Origin: Candidatus Woesearchaeota archaeon | Lineage (GTDB): Archaea; Nanobdellota; Nanobdellia; Woesearchaeales; UBA119 | Length of the DNA: 40,409 nt | NCBI GenBank assembly: GCA_030156615.1 | Contig: JASGME010000009.1 | Span: forward strand, 1-40,409 | Reading direction: 5' to 3' | Shown here: positions 30,706 to 38,722 of the stretch, piece by piece | How the letters are laid out: every line of letters starts with the position of its first letter | Position numbering within the stretch: position 1 is the stretch's first letter | Position numbers and translations under genes: made by a program | Notes under the pieces: generated by a model | What the model was told of the DNA's origin: nothing | Seen by the model: only the letters and a program-made list of their open reading frames with translations | The model's database searches: none

Positions 30706-31410
30706 TCAAGCAATTTTAATAGCAGCCTCTTTCTCGCCAACAACAATAAAACTGCTAACTTTTGCATTGAAAACAGTGCCTCCTTCCTCAAGCACAGCTT
30801 CTTTTCCATTCGCTTGCATACCCTGAACTTCAGCGATTTTCCCAAGGTGTTTTCCTGAGAGCATAAAAACCTTTGCCTTCTTTTTTAAAGGCAAGCTCTC
30901 AATAATCTTCAAAGGTGGATACGAGACTAAAACAGATTGATACAAAGAATAGTTTGAATGTTCTTCATAAGGCAAAATTATATTCATCCCTGAACTCAAA
31001 TTCAGCTGAACTCTTCTGTCCTTAAGAAGTCTCTTTCCAATAACCTGAAGGATAAATTTATCTGCCTCACTTTTATCAATCTCAATCATATCGATTCTTC
31101 CTTTCTTGTTAAGGATAACTCTGTAGTATTTATCAATTGTTGGAAAAGAGATGCAATCAAAAAGGCCGACTGGAAGTCTATAAGATTTTACCTTTTTTCC
31201 GTTTACATAAACAAGCTCTCTATTGATTAAGGATTTTACTTCCCGAGCATTTTCAACAATGCTTAAAACATCGCGTAAGGCCACTACAAGAGGCAAAGAC
31301 ATATTCATCGGATGTGCTCCGGGATCTGACTTTGCTACAAAAACATTATCTTTTCTGGCAATTAGCCAAGATCTTGGCGTTGCCAACCTTTTTATATGAT
31401 TTTTTGCCAT
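30706..31410 (-). CDS. rps4e: Ribosomal protein eS4
   Basis: A 30S protein with S4-like RNA-binding, central and KOW-like domains. MAKNHIKRLATPRSWLIARKDNVFVAKSDPGAHP is the archaeal/eukaryotic N-terminus (seen in pieces), ALRDVLSIVENAREVKSLINRELVYVNGKKV the S4 domain (about 45-75), and VFMLSGKHLGKIAEVQG the KOW part. 234 residues, as expected. AGTGAT is close upstream. Confidence 0.96.
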   Translation of the reverse strand: MAKNHIKRLATPRSWLIARKDNVFVAKSDPGAHPMNMSLPLVVALRDVLSIVENAREVKSLINRELVYVNGKKVKSYRLPVGLFDCISFPTIDKYYRVILNKKGRIDMIEIDKSEADKFILQVIGKRLLKDRRVQLNLSSGMNIILPYEEHSNYSLYQSVLVSYPPLKIIESLPLKKKAKVFMLSGKHLGKIAEVQGMQANGKEAVLEEGGTVFNAKVSSFIVVGEKEAAIKIA

Positions 31411-31412
31411 CT

Positions 31413-32045
31413 TTAATCACTCACATTCTGATTTTTTTCCTCTCCAGCCTTAGATTTTTGTGATTTCTTATTTGAACCTGATTTTGCTTTAGATCTTGGT
31501 TTTGATGTTGTTGAGCTCTCTTTTGATTTTTCTTCTGTTGTTTTTTTATTTCCTTTCTCCTTGACTTCCAGTTTAACTTCTTTATCTTTGGGTTGCTTTT
31601 CATTGCTTTCCTTTTGTTTTTCTTTTTCCTTTGATTCTGCATTTGATGATTCTTTTGATCCCCCTACTTTTGCTGATTTTTTACCAAATCTCCTCTTATC
31701 ATCCATAGTCAGATTTGTAATCTGAAGGTTTGAAGGATCTATAGGAGGATGAACCTTTGAACCATCCTTTTTCAAGTAGCTAATCTCTGAAATATAGACT
31801 TTGCCTTTCTTCAAATCAACTCGTTCAACCTTACCACTTTTACCTTTAAAAGAACCTCTCATAACAATAACGCCATCTCCTTTCCTTATTGGCAATGATC
31901 TCTTTTTGTATTTCTCTCTAAGAGGTTTTGAAAGATTAGCAGATACAAAATTTTTTCTTATGTGAAGAGGAGCATTAGCTCTGTATTTCCTTTGCTTTCT
32001 CTTTTGCTTAGACGAGATCCATGATTTTGAAAACGATTTTTTCAT
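31413..32045 (-). CDS. rpl24: Ribosomal protein uL24 with long charged tail
   Basis: A KOW-domain 50S protein next to the exit tunnel. The first 125 residues are normal archaeal uL24 (LPIRKGDGVIVMRGSFKGKSGKVERVD and VHPPIDPSNLQITNL). Residues about 128-210 form a Lys/Glu/Ser-rich low-complexity tail, so the protein is about 80 residues longer than usual. It ends 2 bp before the eS4 start. Confidence 0.95.
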   Translation of the reverse strand: MKKSFSKSWISSKQKRKQRKYRANAPLHIRKNFVSANLSKPLREKYKKRSLPIRKGDGVIVMRGSFKGKSGKVERVDLKKGKVYISEISYLKKDGSKVHPPIDPSNLQITNLTMDDKRRFGKKSAKVGGSKESSNAESKEKEKQKESNEKQPKDKEVKLEVKEKGNKKTTEEKSKESSTTSKPRSKAKSGSNKKSQKSKAGEEKNQNVSD

Positions 32046-32073
32046 TTTTATCCCTTTATTCCATAAATATCAT

Positions 32074-32475
32074 TTAAACGATCACACTTGCAAGCTTTGC
32101 AATTCCCGGCCATCTTTCACAGGCTTCTTTTGCAACAGCACCCTTTATCAGGGTTCCTTTTGGATTTCCTTTATCATCTTTTAAAACAACTGCAGCATTA
32201 TCTTCAAATGAAACTCTTGTTCCATCGGGCCTTCTGAACTCTTTTTTCTGCCTTATTATTATTGCAAATACAACCTTATGCCTCATCTCAGGCGTTCCTT
32301 TCTCAACACTTGCAACAACAAAATCACCAACGCCAGCACTACTAAGCCTGCCTTTAACGGTTTTATGACCTTTCACTGAGATGATTTTGATTATTTTTGC
32401 CCCAGAGTTGTCTGCTGTAGGGACTCTGGCACCTACAGGTAAAGCCCTTGTAACACTCGCTTTAATTCCTTTCAT
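32074..32475 (-). CDS. rpl14: Ribosomal protein uL14
   Basis: A 50S protein at the subunit interface, near the aIF6-binding site. MKGIKASVTRALPVGARVPTADNSGAKI, VASVEKGTPEMRHKVVFAIIIRQKKE and the RPDGTRVSFEDNAAVV region give an unambiguous match. ATG 32475 fits homologues; it overlaps the uS17 end by 14 bp with GGTTGATT just upstream. Confidence 0.97.
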   Translation of the reverse strand: MKGIKASVTRALPVGARVPTADNSGAKIIKIISVKGHKTVKGRLSSAGVGDFVVASVEKGTPEMRHKVVFAIIIRQKKEFRRPDGTRVSFEDNAAVVLKDDKGNPKGTLIKGAVAKEACERWPGIAKLASVIV

Positions 32476-32827
32476 TTGAATCAACCAATCCTTCTACATG
32501 TTCTCCTTTCTTGATTACTTTAAGTAGGACAAAATTCTTTGTTTTGCTGAGAGGTCTTGTTTCTCCAATCAAAACCTCGTCACCAACTTTTACGTCAATA
32601 CATTCTGGTTTATGAGCGTATAACTTCGTGATAACCTTACTATATCTATTATATTTTGGAACATAAATTGTTGATTCTGACTTAACAACGATGCTTTTAT
32701 CCATCTTTGTAGAGCTTACTGCGCCCCTTCTAAGCCTGCCATGAATCCTTACTTTCCCGTGATAGGGACATTTTGGATCATTACATTCCTTCTTTGGAGC
32801 ATTTGCCTTCAAATCAAAATTTATCAT
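32462..32827 (-). CDS. rps17: Ribosomal protein uS17
   Basis: A 30S OB-fold protein. The archaeal form carries an N-terminal extension with C-x4-CPYHG (CNDPKCPYHGKVRIHGR), then KMDKSIVVKSESTIYVPKYNRYSKVITKLYAHKPECIDVKVGDEVLIGETRPLSKTKNFVLL in the OB fold. 121 residues. Follows the Rnp1 gene after 60 bp, the largest gap in this part of the unit. Confidence 0.96.
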   Translation of the reverse strand: MINFDLKANAPKKECNDPKCPYHGKVRIHGRLRRGAVSSTKMDKSIVVKSESTIYVPKYNRYSKVITKLYAHKPECIDVKVGDEVLIGETRPLSKTKNFVLLKVIKKGEHVEGLVDSNERN

Positions 32828-32887
32828 TCTTAATCACCAATTTCAAATCTTCATTTTTAACATCTTTTCATATCAATCTTTGAGCAT

Positions 32888-33283
32888 TCACAAAAACCTT
32901 GTCATCCTCTGAACGAGATCACCGATCAAAAAATGACCAGCGAGTTCAATTTTGGAGCCTATGAGGTTTTTGTATTCTTCAGGGAATTGAAAAAGAGTTT
33001 TTTCAATCATAAAGGAACTCTGCCTCTTGACCAACTTTTTTGTTCGGCCATTATCGAGCAACACATAAAACAGTTCCTTTGTTTCACCAATCACAATTCC
33101 GTTCTTTTCCTTTCCTTTTTCAATGTAAGTTATTTCCTTCCCAATATAGTTGGCTGCAAAAACATTTCTGCAATATCTTAGTTCACGATTACTTAATTCG
33201 GATGCTTTCTGCTTTGAAGCCAGCTTGGGTAAGGTATTCCTTAACTCTGCTTTTATGATCCCCTTGAAGTTCAATAACGCCAT
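32888..33283 (-). CDS. rnp1: RNase P protein component 1 (Rnp1/Rpp29)
   Basis: A protein subunit of archaeal RNase P. The Sm-like barrel (about 35-125: NVFAANYIGKEITYIEKGKEKNGIVIGETKELFYVLLDNGRTKKLVKR, then IGSKIELAGHFLIGDLVQRMTR) matches Rpp29/POP4, and the locus between aIF1 and uS17 is where archaea keep it. ATG 33283 lies inside the aIF1 gene, giving a 95-nt out-of-frame overlap. No ATG, GTG or TTG lies closer to the conserved part. GGAGG 11 nt upstream could serve as SD, although the same bases encode the conserved CGGT of aIF1. Confidence 0.85.
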   Translation of the reverse strand: MALLNFKGIIKAELRNTLPKLASKQKASELSNRELRYCRNVFAANYIGKEITYIEKGKEKNGIVIGETKELFYVLLDNGRTKKLVKRQSSFMIEKTLFQFPEEYKNLIGSKIELAGHFLIGDLVQRMTRFL

Positions 33284-33497
33284 TTTTATACGTTCCTCCA
33301 CAAGCCAGCTTGTTTTTCAGTTCCTTTGTCAATCCCTTCAAGTCTATGTCTTTATCTGCAATACCTTGCACAACTGTATAAACCTTTCCGAATCTTCTTT
33401 TCACCGTTTTCACTTCAATGATTTGTGATTCTCTTGCAATTGAATCACAAACACACAACTCTTTGGGAAGTCCACAACGTGGGCAAATCTCACTCAT
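33189..33497 (-). CDS. Translation initiation factor aIF1 (SUI1)
   Basis: Controls start-codon selection on the 30S subunit. An N-terminal zinc knuckle (CPRCGLPKELCVC, 5-17) precedes the SUI1 domain with IEVKTVKRRFGKVYTVVQGI, LKNKLACGGTYKNGVIELQGDH and the C-terminal LTQAGFKAESIRI. 102 residues, typical for archaea. It overlaps the start of the RNase P gene. Confidence 0.95.
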   Translation of the reverse strand: MSEICPRCGLPKELCVCDSIARESQIIEVKTVKRRFGKVYTVVQGIADKDIDLKGLTKELKNKLACGGTYKNGVIELQGDHKSRVKEYLTQAGFKAESIRIK

Positions 33498-33515
33498 TTC
33501 CTTTCCAAATCCTCC

Positions 33516-33704
33516 TTATTTTTTTAACAAACTATTAATACGACTGATAGTCTTTTTTAAATTCTTGATCTTTGCAACATCTTTCTGAGAGGAGGCCATG
33601 GCTGCCTGACCTTTAAGCTTAATCAACTCAATCCTAGCTTCCTTGAGCCTTTCCCTTAATTCATTTTCATGAAGAGATGATATGTCGTTAAAATTCTTAC
33701 TCAT
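33516..33704 (-). CDS. rpl29: Ribosomal protein uL29
   Basis: A small helical-hairpin 50S protein at the exit tunnel rim, where SRP docks. 62 residues containing ENELRERLKEARIELIKLKGQAAM and VAKIKNLKKTISRINSLL. It overlaps uS3 by 8 bp, indicating coupled translation. Confidence 0.95.
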   Translation of the reverse strand: MSKNFNDISSLHENELRERLKEARIELIKLKGQAAMASSQKDVAKIKNLKKTISRINSLLKK

Positions 33705-34395
33705 TCTCAGCCTCCTCTTTTACTTCTTTTATTTCATCTGATTCCTCATGCTTTGTTTCTTTCTTTTCTGCAGCACTTTCTTCCTTAACTTCTTCTTCAA
33801 CAACAATCTCAGTGATTTCATCTGGTAAGGTTATATTTGGCGGCATTATCCTAACTGTTATTCCAACTGCTCCTGCTTTGATAAAAGCAGTTTCCTTTGC
33901 ACTCAAAACCTGAGAAACGGCAACATCTCCACTCTTCTTCAGATAGCCATGATATACGCGCCATGTCTTTGCCCTTGCACTCGGTACCTTTCCGCTGATT
34001 ACGATTTCTATGCCTTTCGCACCTGCCTGCATGGCTGCTTCTGCACTCTTGTGCATTACTGCCTTGAATCTCTTTGGACCAAATCTCTCAAAAGAATAAG
34101 CTATCTTTTGAGCAATGGCCTTTGGATTCAAATCCTGATTTTCCTCTTCGGCAACCTCTATTTGAGGATTCTCAAGGTTGAACTCTTCCTTGAGACGCTT
34201 GGTTAATTCTGTAATATTCCTGCCTTTTCTTCCTACGACTACGCCAGGCATTGTGCTATAAAGGATTATTCTTTCCCCAAGAGGAGTTTTCTTAAACTCT
34301 ATCTTAATGATACTTCTTTCTCTTAGATTATCTATTATGAATTGGTTAATCTGAAGTTTCAATGCATTTTCCCTAACAAAGTTTCTCTCAATCAT
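33697..34395 (-). CDS. rps3: Ribosomal protein uS3 with acidic tail
   Basis: A 30S protein at the mRNA entry site. N-terminal KH domain (TPLGERIILYSTMPGVVVGRKGRNITELTKRL in parts) and the C-terminal S3 domain (SAEAAMQAGAKGIEIVISGKVPSARAKTWRVYHGYL) are complete. The last 40 residues are strongly acidic (VVEEEVKEESAAEKKETKHEESDE...). It overlaps both uL22 (8 bp) and uL29 (8 bp). Confidence 0.96.
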   Translation of the reverse strand: MIERNFVRENALKLQINQFIIDNLRERSIIKIEFKKTPLGERIILYSTMPGVVVGRKGRNITELTKRLKEEFNLENPQIEVAEEENQDLNPKAIAQKIAYSFERFGPKRFKAVMHKSAEAAMQAGAKGIEIVISGKVPSARAKTWRVYHGYLKKSGDVAVSQVLSAKETAFIKAGAVGITVRIMPPNITLPDEITEIVVEEEVKEESAAEKKETKHEESDEIKEVKEEAENE

Positions 34396-35197
34396 CTTGA
34401 TTCCTCTTCATTGATTCCTTTTTATCTGATTTTGATTTGTTTGAATTTGTTTTTTGATTATTGTCTTTTGAATCTGGCTTTACAGCCTTATTTTCATCTT
34501 TGATTTTCTTTTTTGATTCCTGTTTTGCTTTTTGTTGCTTTGTCTTTTCTTCAACAACATTTTCTGCATTTTCAGCAGATTTTGCTTCCTCGCTTTTTTC
34601 CAGGGAATTTTTGCTTTCTTTTTTTGGCTCTTCTTTATTTGACTCTTCCTTTCTTTGAGTTGTTTTTTTATTTTTGCTATCCTTTTTCTCTGCTTCTTTC
34701 TTTGATAAATTAGTTTTTTCCGATTTTTGCTTTCTTTTCTCAGTCTTAGTTCTCTCAACTGCTTTCTCCATCAAAATTATTTCTAAATTCGTATTTTTTC
34801 CACTTCTGCCTCCGTGTCTTCCTGCTCTGATACGGGAAGCTGCTTTGTCGGCTGCAATATGATAAATAAACAGGGAATCAGTATCAAGACCTTTTGCTGC
34901 AGCATTTGATTCTGCACTCTTTAATGCTTTCTTGAAATTCTCTGCGGTCTTAACTGGAAATCTACCTGGGCCGATTCCTCCTTTTTTGTGCCCTCTGTCA
35001 GAGATATATCTCCTGAATGCAACAGCCCGTTTCAATGCAATAACATCTTTAAGGAAGGCATACGCATCATTAAGTTTCATTCCTTTTATAGCTCTAGCTA
35101 ATTCAACCGAATGCTTTGTTGATATTGGAAGAGACAGTGATTTGCTCTTTCCTATCTTATCTTCTTCAATTCCGTTAAAAGCAACTTTGTATGCCAT
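34388..35197 (-). CDS. rpl22: Ribosomal protein uL22 with very long low-complexity tail
   Basis: Lines the peptide exit tunnel. The core, about residues 1-150 (MAYKVAFNGIEE, STKHSVELARAIKGMKLNDA, GGIGPGRFPVKTAENF and AGRHGGRSGKNTNLEIILME), is normal archaeal uL22. About 120 residues of Lys/Glu/Ser/Asn-rich sequence follow, nearly doubling the protein (269 residues). The start at 35197 is chosen by GATGAT just upstream and by homologues beginning MAYK. Confidence 0.95.
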   Translation of the reverse strand: MAYKVAFNGIEEDKIGKSKSLSLPISTKHSVELARAIKGMKLNDAYAFLKDVIALKRAVAFRRYISDRGHKKGGIGPGRFPVKTAENFKKALKSAESNAAAKGLDTDSLFIYHIAADKAASRIRAGRHGGRSGKNTNLEIILMEKAVERTKTEKRKQKSEKTNLSKKEAEKKDSKNKKTTQRKEESNKEEPKKESKNSLEKSEEAKSAENAENVVEEKTKQQKAKQESKKKIKDENKAVKPDSKDNNQKTNSNKSKSDKKESMKRNQDD

Positions 35198-35212
35198 AAT
35201 TATCATCAAAAT

Positions 35213-35593
35213 TTACTTTACTGAAAGACTGGCGCTGGATCTTGTAGCTCCAACTCCCGGAGCATGGTGCATAACAGGTTTTCTTGTTGGAACCAATTCT
35301 CCTAATCGCATTCCAAGCATTTCTGGTACGATTGTAACCTGAACAAATTCTTTTCCATTGTAGACTCTAATAGTCTTGCCAACCATTGACGGGATGATTA
35401 CTGTTTCTCTGGCATGCGTCTTTACATTATCCTTTGTTTCAAGCTTTTTTAACAATACTCTTTCTTCATGAGTCCTATCACGCAACAGACTTCTCCGGGT
35501 GCGAGCATCAACGAGCTTAGCAAACTCACGAATGCTCATGCCTTTCAATTCTTCAATCGTTTTTCCTTTAAATGTGAATTCTTTTTTTGCCAT
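35213..35593 (-). CDS. rps19: Ribosomal protein uS19
   Basis: A 30S head protein. FKGKTIEELKGMSIREFAKL is the archaeal N-terminal extension and VYNGKEFVQVTIVPEMLGMRLGELVPTRKPVMHHAPGVGATRSS contains the family signature. ATG 35593 has GTGAG 4 nt upstream; the in-frame GTG at 35602 is that SD. Ends 15 bp before uL22. Confidence 0.96.
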   Translation of the reverse strand: MAKKEFTFKGKTIEELKGMSIREFAKLVDARTRRSLLRDRTHEERVLLKKLETKDNVKTHARETVIIPSMVGKTIRVYNGKEFVQVTIVPEMLGMRLGELVPTRKPVMHHAPGVGATRSSASLSVK

Positions 35594-35598
35594 CTTGC

Positions 35599-36318
35599 TC
35601 ACTTCTTTTTTCTACCTGTACGCTTTGGTGAAATATAACCTACTTTTCTTCCCGGAGGAGCGTGCCTTGAAACAGGCCTTGCCTTTGATTTTCTTGAACT
35701 TCTCTTGTTTCCGAAAGGATGATCAAAAGCATTCATCTTTGCTCCAGATACCTTTGGGAATAATTCGTGCTTTGATTTTGAAATATAATACATCTTGCCA
35801 GCTTTTAAAATTGGTTTGTCCAGTCTGCCTCCTCCTGCTGCAACACCTATTGTTGCCCTGCATTTTGGATCAAGCCTTTTTTCTTTCTTTGATGGGAGCT
35901 CTATAATTACCCCTTTTTCAGACTTTGAAATTATCCTTGCAGATGTCCCGGAAGCTCTAACTAGCTTTCCTCCATCTCCGGGAATCAACTCAATATTAAA
36001 GACTGAACTGCCATCAGGGATATCTTTTAAAGGAAGCACATTTCCTGTCTTTGCTTCTTCATCTGTTGAGGCATACTTCAATCTTTGCCCTACAGAAATG
36101 CCTTCCGGAGCAATATGATGAACCAGTTTGCCATTGATTGAAACTGCCGCAATTGGCGAGCTATGAGCAGGACATCTAAATATCTCTTTCACGATTCCTT
36201 CTGCTTCAGCATTTATGGGTAAAGGAGCATAGCTAGCCTGAGCTTTGGAATTAAAGCTAGGCTTTCTATACTTAGGAGAGCCTGAGCCCCTCCTTTGCGC
36301 TATTATTCTCTTACCCAT
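35599..36318 (-). CDS. rpl2: Ribosomal protein uL2
   Basis: A core 50S protein needed for subunit association and peptidyl transfer. MGKRIIAQRRGSGSPKYRKPS is the archaeal N-terminus; the C-terminal block NAFDHPFGNKRSSRKSKARPVSRHAPPGRKVGYISPKRTGR carries the signature and the universally conserved His. In the Gly-rich turn after HPFG there is N-K instead of the usual G-G. 239 residues, normal. Confidence 0.97.
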   Translation of the reverse strand: MGKRIIAQRRGSGSPKYRKPSFNSKAQASYAPLPINAEAEGIVKEIFRCPAHSSPIAAVSINGKLVHHIAPEGISVGQRLKYASTDEEAKTGNVLPLKDIPDGSSVFNIELIPGDGGKLVRASGTSARIISKSEKGVIIELPSKKEKRLDPKCRATIGVAAGGGRLDKPILKAGKMYYISKSKHELFPKVSGAKMNAFDHPFGNKRSSRKSKARPVSRHAPPGRKVGYISPKRTGRKKK

Positions 36319-36346
36319 TCTTATTCACCATTTCTCATGATTAATC

Positions 36347-36604
36347 TCATAGTATGCCTAATTTTGTTGCAACATCCATTGCCAGATTATCTGAATGGAG
36401 CTTCACTATTGCTCTTTTCTTTCCTTTGGGAGTAATGAATGTCTTAACATCGACAACTTTTATTGAAAATAATTCTTCCAAATCTTTCTTAATCTCATCT
36501 TTTCTTGCTCTTGAATCCACTACAAAGACTAGCTTGTTCTCATTCTGCATAAGCCTTATTGCCTTTTCTGTGGCAACCGGAGATTGGATAACGCTTCTAC
36601 TCAT
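36347..36604 (-). CDS. rpl23: Ribosomal protein uL23
   Basis: A small 50S protein at the tunnel exit and an SRP contact. MSRSVIQSPVATEKAIRLMQNENKLVFVVDSRARKDEIKKDLEELFSIKVVDVKTFITPKGKKRAIVKL in parts matches the archaeal family. ATG 36604 is preceded by GTGAT at 5 nt. It starts just past the uL4 stop. Confidence 0.96.
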   Translation of the reverse strand: MSRSVIQSPVATEKAIRLMQNENKLVFVVDSRARKDEIKKDLEELFSIKVVDVKTFITPKGKKRAIVKLHSDNLAMDVATKLGIL

Positions 36605-36609
36605 CTGAA

Positions 36610-37413
36610 TCACTCAAATAGATTTTCCTCCTTTAATGTATTCAATGCCTTTTCAGTGAAAAACACAAGCCTTCCACCTTTTCCGTCTGGTGCTAAAAGA
36701 GCAACATTAAGATGCTTTACATCAGCAATGTCAAAGCCGGGAATGTTTTTCACAGCATTCACCATATCACATTTGTCAGATACAACAAATAAAGGCCCTC
36801 TCTTCTTTTTGTAAGGTCTATTTCTGTTCTTTCCCTTGCCTGCTCTTATTTTCTTTTTTGAGCATCTTTCGAGTTCTTCAGCAAGTCCTAACTTCAATAA
36901 AGAATTCCATAAATCACTGGTTTTCTTTATTGATTCGTATTCGTTTGACAGTGCAAAAGGAAAGATATCTGGCAATTTGTGCCTCTTTGAAACCAAATCT
37001 TTAGAGAGGGTTGCTGCAAGGGCAGAGCGAATAGCTTTCCTTCTCTCCTTTTTATTCATATCTTGTTTCCAATTCTTTGCAGCCTTTGGGGGATGAGCCT
37101 TTCTTCCACCGACAGTTCCTGGAGAGAATGCTCCAATCCAATAAAATCTCCTGCCTCTTCTAGTCAAAACCTTTCTTCTTGACCTTGATATGCCTTGACC
37201 ATACGAACCCCTGTAATCCTCACGTCTTCTTGATACCTCTGCACTATATCTCATTCCTGCATCCACATCAGTTCCATAATCCTGACGATTATTGGATTGA
37301 TAAGCCAAAAAAGCTCTTTTTACTAAATCAGGTCTAAAAGGTTCATTGAATTGCTTTGGCAGTTCAATGGTTTTCGTCTCTTTCCCTTCAGGATTGAAAA
37401 TTTTTATTTTCAT
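36610..37413 (-). CDS. rpl4: Ribosomal protein uL4
   Basis: A 50S protein whose loop reaches the exit tunnel constriction. 267 residues with the archaeal N-terminus IKIFNPEGKETKTIELP, FRPDLVKRAFLAYQSNNRQDYGTD, the tunnel loop GQGISRSRRKVLTRRGRRFYWIGAFSPGTVGGRKAHPP, and C-terminal NLVF-like domain ending TEKALNTLKEENLFE. GTGATGATG is just upstream of ATG 37413. Confidence 0.97.
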   Translation of the reverse strand: MKIKIFNPEGKETKTIELPKQFNEPFRPDLVKRAFLAYQSNNRQDYGTDVDAGMRYSAEVSRRREDYRGSYGQGISRSRRKVLTRRGRRFYWIGAFSPGTVGGRKAHPPKAAKNWKQDMNKKERRKAIRSALAATLSKDLVSKRHKLPDIFPFALSNEYESIKKTSDLWNSLLKLGLAEELERCSKKKIRAGKGKNRNRPYKKKRGPLFVVSDKCDMVNAVKNIPGFDIADVKHLNVALLAPDGKGGRLVFFTEKALNTLKEENLFE

Positions 37414-37422
37414 ATAACATCA

Positions 37423-38412
37423 TCACAATATTATTTCCTTAACCTCGAGATTTGGCTTTTTAGATGGAGCTCTCACAGGCACAGATAAAACGATGGGGCG
37501 CTTTGCACTTCCCTGTACGCTCCCCTTTAATAAGATATAATCATGCTTGACTATTCCGTATTTATGAAACCCGCCTTTTCTATTAATCTGCTGGGCGTCT
37601 GAGCCAATCTTCAAAACTGCTTTATTATACTCCGTTCTTTGGAAGAATCCGAGTTGTCCTGCATGAGCAACCCTATACATTACTGCATTACGAGCGGTCC
37701 AAGGTCCTAAAGAACCCGGGCCTCTTTTGGTCTTCTCAGATTTATGAGATCTCAAAGAGATGCCAAATCTTTTGACAGGCCCTGAAAAACCCTTCCCTTT
37801 GGTAATTCCTCGAACATCAACATAAGTTCCTTCCTTAAATACATCGCTTATTCTAATGTCTTTATCGAGGTTATTGCTAATAAAGTCTATTGCTGATTGA
37901 ACATCTTTTGCAATTGCAGTTTCCAAGAATAAAGGATTTTTCCTTGAGAGAAAGCCTTTTTGGGCATTTGAGAAAATCACGACTCTTATTTCGGCGACAT
38001 TTTGAGAATCAGAAGAAAGTTGTTTTAATTTTTGAAGATTGGAAGAAAGAGAAGGTTTTGATGTTGGTTTAAAACCAGCATTTTTAATAATTTTATCAGA
38101 AGACAACACGATATCTTCAGAAACAATGCGATTGCCTAACTCATCAAAGGAATATATTCTTGCAGCTGCAATCCTCACAGGGGGGCATTCAAGAATTGTT
38201 GTGGGAACAGAAAGAGTTTCACCCTTTGTAAGCGAGAGTTTAGAAATATCTTTTGCCATCACATGGCACATACTAACCTTATATGCAATAAAACCGCTAA
38301 GGTTTGGCTCATTTTGAAGAGGCCAATGTCTAACCCTTGCTAACACTCTCTTAGCCCTTTTTCTAGGCCAGTATTGCATACTTCCATGCCTTGGATTTTT
38401 CTTTTGTACCAT
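37423..38412 (-). CDS. rpl3: Ribosomal protein uL3, first gene of the ribosomal unit
   Basis: A 50S protein initiating large-subunit assembly. MVQKKNPRHGSMQYWPRKRAKRV is typically archaeal; VDVRGITKGKGFSGPVKRFG and the R-W/T-A-R-N-A region (GPWTARNAVMYRVAHAGQLGFFQRTEYNKAVLKIG) are conserved. 329 residues, normal. It leads a run of 26 minus-strand genes ending with the DUF106 gene and is preceded by a roughly 110-nt leader. Confidence 0.97.
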   Translation of the reverse strand: MVQKKNPRHGSMQYWPRKRAKRVLARVRHWPLQNEPNLSGFIAYKVSMCHVMAKDISKLSLTKGETLSVPTTILECPPVRIAAARIYSFDELGNRIVSEDIVLSSDKIIKNAGFKPTSKPSLSSNLQKLKQLSSDSQNVAEIRVVIFSNAQKGFLSRKNPLFLETAIAKDVQSAIDFISNNLDKDIRISDVFKEGTYVDVRGITKGKGFSGPVKRFGISLRSHKSEKTKRGPGSLGPWTARNAVMYRVAHAGQLGFFQRTEYNKAVLKIGSDAQQINRKGGFHKYGIVKHDYILLKGSVQGSAKRPIVLSVPVRAPSKKPNLEVKEIIL

Positions 38413-38554
38413 ATCTCATCAATGTAGCATAAATGAGAGAGAAGTAGCAAACAAATTTCAGCAACAAAGACCTTTCCATAAAACCTCACAAATGCATGAG
38501 CACGGGTCTCTTTGCAGGTCTTGCTTGCCACTCATCTCGGACTATAATTTAAAT
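38413..38554 (-). promoter_or_regulatory. Promoter and leader of the ribosomal gene unit
   Basis: On minus, TTTAAATTATA (38544-38554) is the best TATA match, placing initiation near 38520 and a leader of about 110 nt, much longer than for most genes here. The leader is richer in G and C than the surrounding intergenic DNA and contains repeated GGTCT/AGACC motifs, so it could fold. An autoregulatory protein-binding site is possible, not shown. Confidence 0.45.
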
Positions 38555-38690
38555 GAGCTAATAAAAGCATAGAATGGGAAATTCAATTGCTTTATAAATA
38601 TTTTGGTAGAAAAACGAGATTTGAAAGTTGATAAATCCAGATTTTACAAATTGGAAAATTTTAGATTGAACTGTATTCTCAAAAGACCAA

Positions 38691-38700
38691 TATTTATAAA
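38691..38700 (+). promoter_or_regulatory. TATA box of tyrS
   Basis: TATTTATAAA is centred 27 nt before ATG 38723, predicting a leaderless message. A second TATA-like CTTTATAAATA occurs about 100 bp further upstream. Confidence 0.6.
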
Positions 38701-38722
38701 CAAAGAACTTTTTTATTTTGTC

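Noticed and set aside
31421-31642. Basic 73-codon frame inside uL24
   Set aside because: An alternative-frame reading of the repetitive Lys/Glu tail.
34480-34758. Basic 92-codon frame inside uL22
   Set aside because: Same cause: a shifted reading of the low-complexity tail, with no start signal.
38340-38531. 63-codon minus frame upstream of uL3
   Set aside because: GTG start, overlaps uL3 out of frame, and lies in the likely leader; no homology or SD.
38603-38722. N-terminal extension of TyrRS from a TTG
   Set aside because: The Pyrococcus-type enzyme begins at the ATG 38723 equivalent, which also has a TATA box at leaderless spacing.
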